In this document: positions 33,905-45,805 of the stretch, in pieces
How the letters are laid out: each line of letters starts with the position of its first letter
How positions within the stretch are numbered: the first letter of the stretch is position 1
Assembly (NCBI GenBank): GCA_900074885.1
Contig: FJUW01000038.1
Coordinates: 310,001-374,000, forward strand
Source of the DNA: Rhynchosporium graminicola
Lineage: Eukaryota > Ascomycota > Leotiomycetes > Helotiales > Ploettnerulaceae
Length of the DNA: 64,000 nt
Direction: 5' to 3'
Notes under the pieces: model-generated
What the model saw: only the letters and a program-made list of their open reading frames with translations
Databases searched by the model: none
What the model was told of the DNA's origin: nothing
Position numbers and translations under genes: made by a program

Positions 33905-34364
33905 GGTGTCTATATTCCAAGACCAGTTCCAATTGTCAGGTAGTGAGAGGTCGACAATCTTCTTGAACTTCTACACGCAAAGAACGTGTAATCGAAAAAG
34001 GGAGGATACCTGTGAAAGCCGAGAATGGTCGATGGGTGTTTGTGTCACTTGCGATTCACTGAACAATTTCCGGGCGGCGGGAGGTGCGGCCGCAATATAC
34101 GGAGTATATCGAGCTCCCCCGCCAACGCCAACGCCACGACCCGCCTGGCTTGAATATATCTCGCTTACGTGATCGACAACACTCTCCAGATTTGTGGTGA
34201 TCGACTCCTTATAACTTAAGGATACAAGTGTAGATAGCTCGGATCGAAAGCCTTGAGAAGATCAGATTACTACCTCTAGATGATCCACCAGATTGTCAAA
34301 GTTGAATGCCGTCAATTCCTTCAACAAGATCTGATAAACATCACCTGCAACTCCGAACATCAAG
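33905..34364. promoter_or_regulatory. Divergent promoter of TrpE and a coiled-coil gene
   Basis: Both genes start outwards from this 460-bp interval. It contains GC-rich stretches (34075-34150). No specific factor site is convincing. Confidence 0.45.
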
Positions 34365-35263
34365 ATGTCTATTCGTCTGGGGATCTCACATTCTCCTGTC
34401 CTGCACCGCCAGTTAACATCTCCCAAAATTGAGCAGTACCCAGAGCCTCCAGTTGGGAATATAACGGAAGACAGCAAGGATGTTCTGATTGAAAGACTGA
34501 ATGATCTGGTGCTGCGTTTGTCGAAGGTCAGCTCACTTGAAGATGGCGCCGTCTCAGCTATCCACAAAGAAGTGGAAACAATTGAACTTCTTGTCGATGG
34601 TGTTGAGAAATCGAACAGCCCGTCTCAATTATTACGGGCAGATTCTGGATATTCGGAAGCCGATGATTTCTGGGGGCCGTCGACCCCAACTCGGAACATC
34701 AAAATACGCCTCCCTGTGATGTCTACCTACAAGCTTCCATCGCCAAAAATTGCCTCCGAGTCAAAGCCTGACAAAGCAATCGAGGTCGCTCAAGCTGCTG
34801 AAGAATTGTCAGCTAAGTTGTCATGCACTCTGGCTCAGCTTATCAACAGAAAAGTGGAGTCTGATGTGAGTCTCTAGATTCATGCTTTTGTAGGTATGTT
34901 TGTATGACAGCCGATAACTGATATCTGGCACCAGCGTATCCATGACCTACTCGTTATGCGGAACGAAAAAGCGGCCGAACACATTCTCGTTCTCAAGGAT
35001 CGTTTCGCGGAAATGTCAGTACATTTCAATCTTGAGTTATTTGGGATGGTTAACATTTCTCTAGGGAGGAGGACCAGCAATCGAGTCAATCTGAACTCAA
35101 ATTTCTTCGGATCCAATTACAGGCTATACAAGTTCAATGCATGAATTGCATTCATCGCCACGAGGATGACCCAGAGCTTACAGATAGCATCAACAAATGG
35201 AAGATTGACTGGGAGGCCATCAACAAACGAGCAAAAGCTCCTCGACAGAAGGGCGCCGTCTGA
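34365..35263 (+). CDS. Coiled-coil protein of unknown function
   Basis: Predicted 259-residue protein. Exons are 34365-34865, 34935-35014 and 35065-35263, with phases 0 and 2. The first third contains a helical segment (VLIERLNDLVLRLSKVSSLE), the middle is Ser/Pro-rich and probably disordered (RADSGYSEADDFWGPSTPTR), and the last 120 residues are a long amphipathic helix ending SINKWKIDWEAINKRAKAP. Joining exons 2 and 3 gives DRFAEMEEDQQSSQSELKFL, which keeps the heptad pattern across the junction and supports the intron. A role in a cytoskeletal or spindle complex is possible from the architecture only; I do not recognise the family. Confidence 0.75.
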
Positions 35264-36024
35264 CAGCCATCGACGATGTAGCTTCGTGTTTCTCGCGCCA
35301 TGGCAGATTCACGGAGAGACTGAATGGAGGCGATCTAATGCCAATCGTGAATCGTGAGACCATGATATGAGAAATCCAACAGCGTACAGATATTTTCCGA
35401 AGCTGTTCGAGCGCACTACAAGTACGATAAATCGTATGTGTGTGTCCATACATTACATACTATGTACTAATATCTGTGTTAGATACGATACATCGTAATT
35501 TGCTAAACGTCAAGATGACTTAAGGTCGCAAGCAACGAAATTAACCAAAAATTGTTCACTCAACTTGTGAACGTACAGAGGTCAGGATATTTTCAGCTCT
35601 AGAGACGAATTCTATTTGTCTTCTGAAGATCTTAGATGAGATCATACACCCTATTTAAGGGCGAATTTGGAACGCAGTAGTGTCCATGGCCGGTGAAACC
35701 TACGCAAATGTATCGGAGAAACAGCTTCTCCAGAAGTTTGCTCAGCCGTTTGCTCCTCTTCCAGCCTTGCGACCCTCAAGATGGTCTGGAATACCAGGAT
35801 ATCGTCGATAACCTATAGGAAGAGTCAATTAAAACATGGCGTGCATGCAGGAGCTACTGGGCAGCTTTAGTCTTCTCGTGCAGCTCGCTATTGCATGAGA
35901 CCGTCTAGGATTATTACGCACGCCGAATGTGCGGGGCTCTGCATCAATGGAGTGAGAAAAGAATCATCATTTAAGTCTACTCAAGTCTTCCCCGGCTTCT
36001 AATACCAATTTGCCCTTTTTAGAC
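35264..36024. other. Intergenic DNA
   Basis: No gene or structured RNA is recognised in this spacer between a coiled-coil gene and kinase relics. The start-like ATG at 35696 opens only a short frame. Confidence 0.45.
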
Positions 36025-36465
36025 TCAGGACAAGCAGCTTTGCTTACCAATTAGATAGCTTGCGGGATCTATTCGAAGGCTCGAGACAATACTGTGATCT
36101 CTGAAAAACTGCGAGGCCCATTTAACAGAAGGAGTTGATTCGCTTGAGATGCCATGTCTGCTTACTCTGAACAGTCCCAAAGTGATTCCAGTTACACTGG
36201 GAAAGATTGTTGAGATGACCTGATTGCGAAAACCGCTTGCGAAAGTGTTGTTGATAGGGGTGAGTTCTTCCCAGCAGGGTAAATCGAAGCATTGATTGCG
36301 AAAGAATATGCTTTGGAAGAATTGGCCATCGCCTAAGTCTTCTTCGGCGATGCCTTCAAAGAAAAGCTGCTCGGAAATATACTTGACTGGTGGAAACGAA
36401 TTTTCGCATTTTTGATTGAACTCAACTTTATGGTGAGGAGCTGCTATGGCAATGGAGCTTTTCAT
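36025..36465 (-). pseudogene. Minus-strand open frame, possible kinase-family N-terminal fragment
   Basis: This 146-codon frame lies head-to-head with the plus-strand kinase relic, overlapping it by about 20 bp. It contains YISEQLFFEGIAEEDL and QSIFFRNQCFDLPCWE. These loosely resemble the N-terminal region of a Leotiomycete-expanded kinase family, in which a GIxDEDLP-like element precedes a region of the RNQWxFLxPVF type. It has no catalytic motifs. It may be a fragment of a second, inverted kinase copy or a chance frame. Confidence 0.25.
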
Positions 36466-38020
36466 GGCGTTCTTATTCGGGGATTCATCCTTACCGATAA
36501 CGACGGAGAGACTCGAAAGCGTTCTGTTTACAAAGAAGAAGAATAAAACCTATCCGCCTATGGATTACGAAACTCGTGCAGGACTTCCATTGGGAATAGT
36601 TCGAGTACATCGCGCCGTTCTCGGTATGGACACTCTGAACATGCAGCTTCATGCCGGAACTATCTTCCCAATTACTTCCCAGGGCATCGACAAAAGTACA
36701 GGAGCATTTGGCAAGGTAATTCTTGTCAAAATCCATCCATCACACTACCAAGATCCATTAATGACGGTTGGTTCCATTGTCCTCGATAATGATAGCTCGA
36801 TGCATTACATTAAGTAGTTTGACAGAAAAAGAACAGTAGCCGTTTAAAGGATCTGGAACGATTCGAAAGACCAGAGAAAACTTCGAAAGTGGAAAGCCAA
36901 ATTGGAAGACGAGGTTGATGCTCATATTGACATGAATAAATGTAAAAATGGCCATCCGCACCAAACATGATCGAATTTATCGGGGCTATAACAAGGGGCC
37001 ATGACCACTACCTTTTGCTTTGGTGGGTAGATGGCGTCAAACTGAGTGGATTCTGGCAGGCCAACACAAGGCCGCAGCTCAGCGTGTCACTCATACGAGA
37101 CGTTGATGAGCAGCTCTATGGTCTCGCGGATGCCTTGAAATTTACAGAGGAGGATGGATACTGCCATGGAGACTTAAAGCCGGAGAACTTCTTCGTGTCC
37201 AATTTAGATCCGTACCACGTGGCTTTGGGTCTGATCTTGACTTGGGCATCCTCAAAATTGCTGACGTAGGTTTGTTCGTACTACCTTTCCCATTTCTTTC
37301 CCATCCTGGAGCAAAAGAGTTTTGTCTGTGTCGAGGGGTTTATTTAAACCAATCTTTACCAGTAGCCTTCAGTGTCATAACCTCAAAGCTGATTTACAAC
37401 TCTGCTTGCAGGGCATAACATCACATCGTTCAAGCAGAGTTGAGATCCCCGACAAGTATCGCATACTCAATCTATCGCTTCGAGCCACTGGAGGTATTCA
37501 TTGAACATTTAAAAAGCCTAGGTGGGAGATCCATGTGCCAGTATACGTAGTCTTTTGGCTGCTCCACCTTGAAAGTTTATCGAGCAGTATCGATTCCCCT
37601 ACAGTTGAGTGTAGGATATTTGGAGCAAGTGCTAATGGCCCTTTAATCGCAGGGAATTTGTTATCTGGCTTCTTCATGGGACTGCCTCTTTGGACGACTT
37701 CACCAAAAAGTCTTCACGACCAAACCAGCTCCTTTTAGGAGATAGGAATGTTGGGCGGCGAAAGGAGTGCCGTTGTTTATCCGGCAGTTGTTGAGACGAT
37801 TGGGCGTATTTCCAGGAACCAGGAATGCAGAACGAAAGGGGACGCTGCATTGAAAGACCTCCTCGATATCGTTCGGACAAAGCTACTGGTGGTGAAGCTA
37901 AAAGCAGGTTCTGGGTCTCGTGCTACTGCGATGGAGCTTTACGATGAACTAAAGGCTCTTGTAGAGAAAGAGGACAAAGATATGTGCTACTTGTTTTCAA
38001 GAGAAGGTGCAAGTTTATAA
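36446..38020 (+). pseudogene. Broken fungal protein kinase gene
   Basis: Kinase parts occur in order but in several frames. A glycine-loop-like segment STGAFGKVILVKIHPSHYQD lies near 36690-36750. A lobe with KWKAKLEDEVDAHIDMNKC and NGHPHQ follows near 36890-36960, then in another frame MIEFIGAITRGHDHYLLLWW from 36967. The catalytic loop YCHGDLKPENFF is near 37158, with Asp and Asn retained. A DLGILKIADVGL segment equivalent to the DFG region is readable near 37240-37275, only after another frame change. A C-terminal helical tail (37748-38020) includes AMELYDELKALVEKED. Stops and shifts separate these blocks. The pattern matches a kinase family expanded in Helotiales-type fungi, usually annotated just as a protein kinase. 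I read it as decayed. Confidence 0.7.
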
Positions 38021-38492
38021 CCAGCATCTTCCTCAGCTTCAATTGTTGGGATTACATTCATCGGTCCCTGGTCCGACTCTTGAAAAGCCTTTTTCCCATT
38101 CAAGTACTCTCCTGATATCTCCATGAGAAGTGCGTTAAGTCGCTGTATATCTGGATGCCAGTGATCAGGGGACCATAATTTGCTAGAATTGAAAGAAGAT
38201 AAATACAGTGACTTCTTTTATCAAAGTCAACTGCAGGTTACTGAATCAACAAAAGGGTGATCAGCTATAAGAAGTATGTTAGGCTACTGATCCATTGTGA
38301 TTGTCCGTTCAGGCACTGGTGAACTTCCAGGGTCATCTGGCTGCGCTTCTGGTATTACTACCAATCACGTCTGTCAAAAGCTTGTGAGCAATTTTATGCT
38401 GGGGAAGGTCACAATTTTCAATATATTCAAGAACCAACATATCTACTCTAACAGCATCGTCAGATCCTTTTCACAAAGCTAAACAACGCAAC
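38021..38492. other. Intergenic DNA between two gene relics
   Basis: No gene or motif is recognised in these 472 bp. Confidence 0.45.
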
Positions 38493-38813
38493 ATGGCCAA
38501 AACATCATCTAAAAACTCGAAGCTCATCGACAATATCCTCCACAAGCATGAAAAGACCCAACAGTCGCGAGAGCGGTATACAAAGATGGCACGAGATTCC
38601 AAATGCAAGATCGCCAGCTCGAAAGGTATACAGATACCGAAGTGGGAAACATACTGGAAAGAGCTTGATGAGTGGAAGAAGCTCGCGGCTGATAGGGAGA
38701 TCGAGAAGTAACTACATCCTCTGGGTCTTGCGCCGCCACCTTTGATATTGCCTCTCAGACCGAGTAGACCGGAGGATTTGGAGGATGTGTATGTGCTGCC
38801 TTCGGAAAATTAG
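38493..38813 (+). pseudogene. Small gene relic with one in-frame stop
   Basis: A frame opens at ATG 38493 and reads 72 codons rich in Lys, Glu and Trp (PKWETYWKELDEWKKLAADR) to a TAA at 38709-38711. The same frame continues for 33 more protein-like codons (LHPLGLAPPPLILPLRPSRP then EDLEDVYVLPSEN) to TAG at 38811-38813. The stop could be a C-to-T change of a CAA codon. The sequence resembles the end of a fungal protein, but I cannot name it. It may be a real 72-residue protein, or a pseudogene fragment. Confidence 0.4.
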
Positions 38814-40932
38814 ACGAGTATTTTGCTTCGAAATGGGAAGGAAACTGGGTTTGAAGTGTACATGAAGAGTGTTTGATCGATAGTTAGGATGGTATAATAG
38901 CATGTGTCCAGCCGCTGCTGATGTATCCAAATCGAGCCTCCTCGCTAATGTTCGACCAACTACACAGCCCATCACAAAAATCCTCGATTCCTTCACCTTC
39001 ACCTTGAGCTAAAGATCCGAATGTCATCTCAGCGACGACTTGTATCCAAATTAGAGCTTTCTATCATTTATCACCCACGTTTTCACGTCTCGGTGAGGCC
39101 TCTTCAAAATCGTAACTTGCTTATGGTTTCTAACAGACTACTTGCTTCTTGGTCGGATCTTCTTCCGCCTCATCGCAAGTAGTCTGTAGTTTTCCATTTT
39201 TAAGTCCTCTCTGTTTCATGAATGTCTAATCCTTTCGCTTACTTGAGTCTTTTTTATATTTTTATGAATTGTGTTTGCTTCCCGGTCAATTTTTGTGGGT
39301 TGAAAGTTCTGGAAAATTATAGGCCTCAAAACCTGAACTCAATGATTCTTCCATCTCGCGTTCATGTTGAATCTTGTCTTCCTCCATGCAGAAATCCTCT
39401 AACTTATTCAGAGGTAAGTAATAGCTTCTCTTCCCCGAGAAGGTCTTGATTTTAGTCCACGGCAGGTGCCGTGCCTAGCACCCCATGCTCTAGAAATCCG
39501 CAAGTCAGATCTATTTCCATGACATCGAGTAGAGCTATCTCTGACGATATATTAGTCCTCCTATCTCTTGCAGGTAGTATCATTGTTACTCTGAAAGCTT
39601 CAGTATCCATCTTGAGCTCTAGGCTCTGGAGATATGACAGTAGTAAGGGCATATCTTGCTTTTGGGCGCTTTCTAGCCTACTGCATAGTCATAATAATCA
39701 ATACAGAGAGATCAGATAGTTCATACGGAGCTGTCCCCGCTACTACCCACTCAAAGCTCGTCTCTGGCAGGAGCACGTAATTACTGCCTCTTTTCAATCA
39801 TTTCTTACATTGCTCAATAGGAACTCCACTCATCTGACACACGTTGTAACGCATCCGCATTCTAAATCTTTCCATGCAATGGCGCTTTTTGGATTTGACC
39901 AAGTCGGCGAATTTTCCCCAAATAGTAGTTAGAGTAAGGATCTCGCCTGTGCCCTGGAGGGTATTGTTACTTCAGATCGTCTCAGGCAAGAGAGAATTCT
40001 ACTTTCCGGAGATCCGTTGTAATCAAGTAAAGATGAGTAGAGTATTGAAATCTCTGATGATTGAAATAATTTGGTGGTGTGGGAGGAGCTGAGAATTTTA
40101 GTGGCGCAGCGGAGATATTGCTTTCGGTCGGCAGCTGCTAGGTCAGATACCTCGCTGAGCGTGCGCTCCATCAGCTCATGTGCTCGTGGTGTGATGGAAA
40201 GGAATTATGGTTGGTGGCTTCTGGATCATTGTAAGGCAACTTCTCTACCTGTCCACCATATATACAATGGTGTATCAAATCAATGCTTGACATGCAAGCC
40301 TCCCTCCAACAACTTTTCTTCGGGTCTATTTTCCAAAAAACGGAAGCCTGTGTATTCCCACTGAATTTTGACTGTTCTCATATTAATTCAACCTATCCCG
40401 TAGCACAACTCACGGACTGGTCTCTTCACAACATACAAGACCCGGAACCTCATGACACTTTCGATTCTCCATCAACAAACGCACGGCCGCATGTCTGATA
40501 AGCGAATTCCGAAAGGATCAGGACCTGGCTCCCTGGGCATACAATCATTGACACAAGGGACACAAAGAATGGTTTTCTTCACAATTCTATCTCGAGATGG
40601 TGGAGATCAATGTCTTCACCGAAGCATTATGACAGATTCTCTGCAGTATTGAGCGACGTCAATAGTGTGCTGGATGGCAACTACGTACTATCCATACATG
40701 AGGCAAAACAATCGGATCCACTCATGTTCATCGTCAATTATCTATCTGATTTGAAATTAAATTATCAATCTGGCAGGCTGCCAGGAAGGTATATCTCCGG
40801 ACAGCTACAGGGTATCCGGCTTCTTTCCTAAGCACCAGCAATATGACCAAAAGTCAAGATAGATATGCGCCGAGTATGGACAAATGAAAATCTGAAATGA
40901 GTGAACGTTAAATCGTACAAGATCAAAGCTGC
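38814..40932. other. Gene-poor region with possible relics
   Basis: Several short frames look protein-like but cannot be joined with confidence. On the minus strand 40171-39929 contains MERTLSEVSDLAAADRKQYL, and 39652-39452 contains SEIALLDVMEIDLTCGFL. On the plus strand 40610-40831 contains DVNSVLDGNYVLSIHEAKQS. None has a known motif. I see no transposon ends or RNA gene. The interval adjoins the kinase relic and looks like further decayed accessory sequence. Confidence 0.35.
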
Positions 40933-43299
40933 TCACAGCCCACCCTCCATTAGAATTTCTCGCAAAGCATCGTGATCCACCACTTCGGGTGTGACTTTGC
41001 TGGGCGCCCTCTCGATCTTTCTCGCGAATCCTGGGATGGGTCCTTTTTGGTTGATGCCAGACGGACGGCCCATGAATGCCTTCAGTGGGTCGACAACAGG
41101 CGTGCTCACAGCTCTCTCCTGTGGAGGTACTGCCAGATATGACGATCTGAGATCGTTCGAGGACTTTTGAGGTGTCACCCCCCAACGACCAAATACCCAG
41201 CCGCCAAGTTTTGTCTTAATACCTTCGTTCGAATTCGATGAAGAGATGGACCGGGAGTCGCTGCTCTTTGAGCTCATACTTTGTAGGTATGTGGTGCTAT
41301 CTCGTGTCTGGCGAGACATTGTTACTCGAGGCGTAACCATTGACGAACTCGTGATAGTGTCCATTGATACGACGGTGGTCGGCGTTCCAAGTCTGGTGCG
41401 TGGGCGGAGAAGCGCGCTGCCGCCTTGAATGGTGATCTGTGAAGGTCTAGATCTCAGGGTGTGGATGTCGATCCCCGAAACTGACAAGATAGACTCGTGA
41501 GAAGTCGAGTGTCGTAGCCGAGATTGCAAGGATGCCGTCCATCGTTCCTTTTCAGTATCGGTCGAGAAGTACTCGGTCTCGCGAGAGGTGTCTGATGGTG
41601 TGGCATCGATATCAAGTGACGGCGTTGGCTGATAATCTGGGAGTTGCTCAACATCGTCATCCTCCTCATGAATAACATGAGGTTGAAAGTTACTGGCGGG
41701 CAGGACGCTTCGGGTCGAAACTTCTGAACCTCGCTTGCGATGATGTAAGGGTTGGAATTGTGGTGATACGGGATCAACACTGGACGAAGGTGATGTTGGT
41801 CGAGATGAGTCGATATCCAGTCTTTCAAGCCTGTCAAAAAGGCCGCTATGGCGAAACATTGATTGAGGAGAACTCGGCACTGAGGAAGGTGCAAAATCGG
41901 ACAATTGTCCGGATTGCATCGACCACCGATTGTTTGGCGTGGTTGGGGTTGGTATTGTGACAGAAGTCTGTGACAATATGGCGCTGGCAGAATCCTGAGT
42001 CCTCGGTGTTCGTGGTGATTGGATCCCCTTAGGAGGAGTAAAAAGATTCGTGTTGAGAGAAGCACGTTTCTTCTTAGGTCGGCGTACCTCCTCCTTCTTT
42101 GGCATATGATAATGGTGATGAATGTGAAGAGCTTGCGAGATGACTGTAGGTACATTCTCTTCCTTTGGAGCAAGCTCTGCTCTGAGAGTGGGTGGGCCAG
42201 ATCCATTCTCGCCATCCTCATCCGTTACTGGCTGGTGCATCAAGAGCTGTTCCCGGAGCGTCTGGACTTCATCGTTCGAGTTCAGGAGCATTTCTCTCAA
42301 CTCCACAATGCCCATCTGCAAATTGGCGTTATCCTGCAGAATATCCTTGACGAAGTGAGAGACAACGTTGCTTCCATTCTTCTTTCCAGTTGTAGCAGCT
42401 GCGGCCCCTTTCAGACGGCCGGCAGCAGTGTCCAGCTCCCTTTCTACAGCGCGCTGCCTTTCCATTCGACCCATGACCTCAACATGTTTCTCTTTCTCCT
42501 CTCTGACTTCCCGTTCAATCTTCTCCAGTTGCTCTTGAACATCTGCCAGCCTTCTTTGCGCCTTCTTCCATCTTTGAATCGCAGACCGTTCTTCCTCCTG
42601 GCTCGTAATCACCGTCCGCTGCAATAGGTCTTGTTCCTGTTCCAGTGCAGCCAGTTGCATTTCTAAATCATGAGTCCTGGATGCCAGTAGCTCCAATCGT
42701 CGCAACTCCTGACGTGCGGAATAAAGGGTTGCTTCGAGAGACTTGATATGAGTTTCCGACTCGTCGGCCGTTTCATTCAACCCTTCCAACTGGTCAAGTA
42801 ACTCCCGATTCTCCTCGACCGACTTCGCATTCTCGTATTCCAATGCTCTCTTGTCGGCCTCCAGTTTCTCGATCTTTGTACTCATATCTAGTCGATCGCG
42901 TTCAGCATCTTGCATGTACTGTTCATGCCTAACAAGTAGAGCCTGGAAAGCGAATGTCAGCGATTTGCTCATTTCGACGCGATTTTAAAGGTGAGTGCTA
43001 ATGAGGGAATCTCTGCAATGATGTCCCCCGTCATATTCCTTTTTCAATATGACCTAGGATGGTCCATGTTACGCATAATATCCCCGGAAAATAGGAGGGG
43101 AAAACGAGGAATGCATGCGTACCTGGCCTAAGGAAGCGGCCGTCCGAACTTCTTTTTCGAGATCGTCCAGGGCAACAGTATTAGATTTTAAATAGGCGCA
43201 ATCGGTACGACCGCAGCAGCAGCGAAGGATGGGTATTGTAGAGCAGCATTTTGGAATTTCGCTGATGAGAGCCCCAAGTTCGTCCTCCTCGGGCTCCAT
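40933..43299 (-). CDS. Long coiled-coil protein conserved in filamentous fungi
   Basis: Predicted 728-residue protein. Exons on the minus strand are 43299-43123 and 42942-40933. The N-terminus carries a cysteine cluster, PKCCSTIPILRCCCGRTDCA, which could bind metal. From about residue 60 to 280 there is an almost unbroken coiled coil (EKLEADKRALEYENAKSVEE, REVREEKEKHVEVMGRMERQ). A middle block, VSHFVKDILQDNANLQMGIV, may be a second oligomerisation site. The C-terminal half is Ser/Thr/Pro-rich and disordered, ending DHDALREILMEGGL, a short terminal helix. Joining the exons gives RTAASLGQALLVRHEQYMQD, which keeps the helix. Some annotation pipelines call such proteins myosin-like, but no motor domain exists. 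Cellular role unknown. Confidence 0.82.
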
Positions 43300-44322
43300 G
43301 TCGCGTTAGACGTGTGATACAGTGTACTGGCTCGGAGATCTGGTGATGCGTTGCACTTGTTGCATAGTTGCGACGTCGAAGAGAAGGAAGGACAGACAGA
43401 CAGGTTGCCGGTGCCTTTTGTCGAAGCTGTTAGAGGTCATGAAAGAATGAGGCTGCTACAGAGCTTGATCACTACCGATCGTGTTTGCAGTGAGTCGGCA
43501 AGCGGGAGGGAGGCTCGCGAGAGGGTCTGCTGAGATGAGTTGGTGGATACTCAAGTCTTGGTCCAGGGGTCGAAAAGTAGATGATTGGCCAGCCCGCCTT
43601 CAGGGATGCCACGCCACGTCAATCGGGGCTCATCCCAGCCATCTTTCCCAACCCCTGGTTGAACTTGAATGTCAACATCGCGAATCTCTCGCGTCAAAAT
43701 AAATAAACTTTTGGATTTGAATGGCTGTGAGTGAACGATGCTATTCGGAGAGCTCAGGTGTAGTGTACAGCTCCAGGCCTCAGTGTTGGTGACCAAGTTT
43801 TACTGGGCACGATGTACCAGCTACCTTTTTCAGGTAGCTAGGTATGTACCTAGGTAGCTAGCAAGATTGCCGAGGTAAACAGATCGTCAAAACAACCGAA
43901 AAAACAAAGGTTCACGCTCCCGAAACAACCGCTTGGTCGATTTGTTTCGTTTGACAAACGATTCTATTCCCGACCTTGGAGTATCTCTTCATCTAGTCTG
44001 CTCTTTCCGATATGCGGTCTTGGTTATACAAGCGTCTCTGCTCAGAAAAAACGTACACCTTAAAGTTGCGAGGCCTTCGAACTTCGAAGCTGGCCTTGTA
44101 AAAGAGTACTCCGTATATCCTATATAGTTGCCTTTGTTACTAATACATGTGATTACATTCTTGTTGGCTTCAGAAAAAAGCCATTACTCCGCAGCCCAAA
44201 TCTATACATCCCCATCCATAATTAACCTCTTCACCATGTGGCTTCCCAGGTCCTGAGCAGAAACCCAACAATAAACAAATACCCCAAGCAAGCTCTAACA
44301 ATATCCCCCAGACGCCTCGAAA
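43300..44322. other. Intergenic with inverted AGGTAG motif
   Basis: No gene is supported. Around 43819-43863 the motif family CTACCT/AGGTAG occurs as a hairpin (CTACCT, TTTTC loop, AGGTAG) followed by TAGCTAGGTA and TACCTAGGTAGCTA, which nearly mirror each other. The rest is promoter of the coiled-coil gene and the 3' region of the membrane protein gene. Confidence 0.5.
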
Positions 44323-45805
44323 TCATGTCGGTGATGCTTTCTCCCAGGCGACTTTCTCCCTGTGCATCGACCACATGACGAAGTAGTAAGAGGCCAATGC
44401 CCATATAGTTAAGTACGCGAAAAGCACACCCAGTGACAAACCGAACGCATAGTGAAAATGCAGTTTCCAGATGACAGCCGATAGACAGCCGAGATAAATG
44501 ATCACGCCCGCAATCCACCAAAATGTGAGGATCAAAAACATTCGTCTGAAAGCTTTCGAAGCATCGTAGCGAGCGTTGTACCGCACGCGGAATTCGCGAT
44601 CTTGCAGACCGTCTACCGCGATAAAGTCTTCGGCTGCGTAGTATATGAAAGGTCGCATTGCAGTACCTCTCGCGTGCGAGTTGATACCGATAGGTAGAGG
44701 AATGGGTAGAATTGACAAGATCATGACGCAGCCGAGGAAAGCCATCAGGAATCCAGGAGAATAGAGGTATAGCTCGGGGATTTCAAGCGTGCTACCGACT
44801 ACGAATGGGATCAAGGCACATATCATCGACACGCCGTAAACCCAGGACGTTGCATCGAGTTCCCATTTCGAGCGCGAGAGAAGAGGTGCACATAAATCGC
44901 GATGTCTGAGGAGTCGTGCAACTCTTACGACTAGGATGTAGAGCTCACCGAATCCGAAGGAGATGACGGCGTATCCGAGGATTTCTTCATTGTATTCGAT
45001 TTGAGGGATTGAGCAGGTTTGAAGTGGCTGATTCTGTTGACGGCATGCTTGCTTACGTTCTCGAACTCGAGTGTTATACTGTTAAAGGTTTAGCCATTCG
45101 TTGCTTTCAGAGTATGGGACGCCAGGGGCAGTAAGTTCTTACCCAAGCGTAGTAAATGATGATGGGAACTATTACGTCAAATAAAATGATTACCGCTGGT
45201 CCAATTGTGATTGAGAGATGATCCCTGAGAAGTTTTACATTAGCATTGCTTTTGTTAAGGATAAAAAAAAGGCGAGCCCGCTATTTGCCGACGCTTTTTG
45301 CAGCTTGAAAATGGAGAGACTCTTACGTTGCTTTTGGATTTTTCTGTGCAAGCTTCTCTAGTGGTGGCCTTGAAGGAGGTAATGGCGCTGCCTTCGGATC
45401 ATCCCCTCCATCAACTGTAGATTCTATCCCATCAACAGTTGTGGCATCCTCGCCCATGATCTCAGAAGGGGCAGTCAAATCTCCGATACGATGATCAGTC
45501 TCGTTGGTAGGATGAATCTCGTTTTCTCTCTCTAATCTCGCCCTGGCTCTATCTTGCTCTGCGATTGCCGCTGCCAAAGCCTCTTTCTCCGGATCCTCGT
45601 TCACACTCTCCAGAACATTTTCTGGATTATCGGAAAGTGCCATGCTTTCTTGTTGTGTTCTAATTGCATCTTGATCTGCCTTTTCCGGATCCTCTGGTAT
45701 TCTTCTGTTTTGTTGATCTGCTGCGATTATGTGACCTTCTGGCGTTGTGCCAATGTGCTGACTCCCAACCCCAACTCCATTTCCGATGGCTTCCGGAGCA
45801 GACAT
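44323..45805 (-). CDS. Six-TM membrane protein of unknown function
   Basis: Predicted 438-residue integral membrane protein. Exons on the minus strand are 45805-45327, 45224-45143 and 45078-44323. The first 160 residues are hydrophilic, acidic and probably cytosolic. About six hydrophobic segments follow: ITIGPAVIILFDVIVPIIIY, ILGYAVISFGFGELYILVVR, YGVSMICALIPFVVGSTLEI, FLMAFLGCVMILSILPIPLP, MFLILTFWWIAGVIIYLGCL and LGVLFAYLTIWALASYYFVM. A conserved-looking loop between spans 4 and 5 reads RPFIYYAAEDFIAVDGLQ. No transporter signature is visible. The small middle exon carries most of the first span, and the phases (2, then 0) agree. Confidence 0.8.

Noticed and set aside
34075..34150. Gcn4/Cpc1-type TGACTCA site upstream of TrpE
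   Set aside because: I looked for the palindrome in the divergent spacer and found only partial matches.
41454..42221. Minus-strand 255-codon frame and the plus-strand 202-codon frame over the coiled-coil gene
   Set aside because: Both lie wholly within the 728-residue coiled-coil gene in other frames; His/Arg/Leu bias shows they are shadows.
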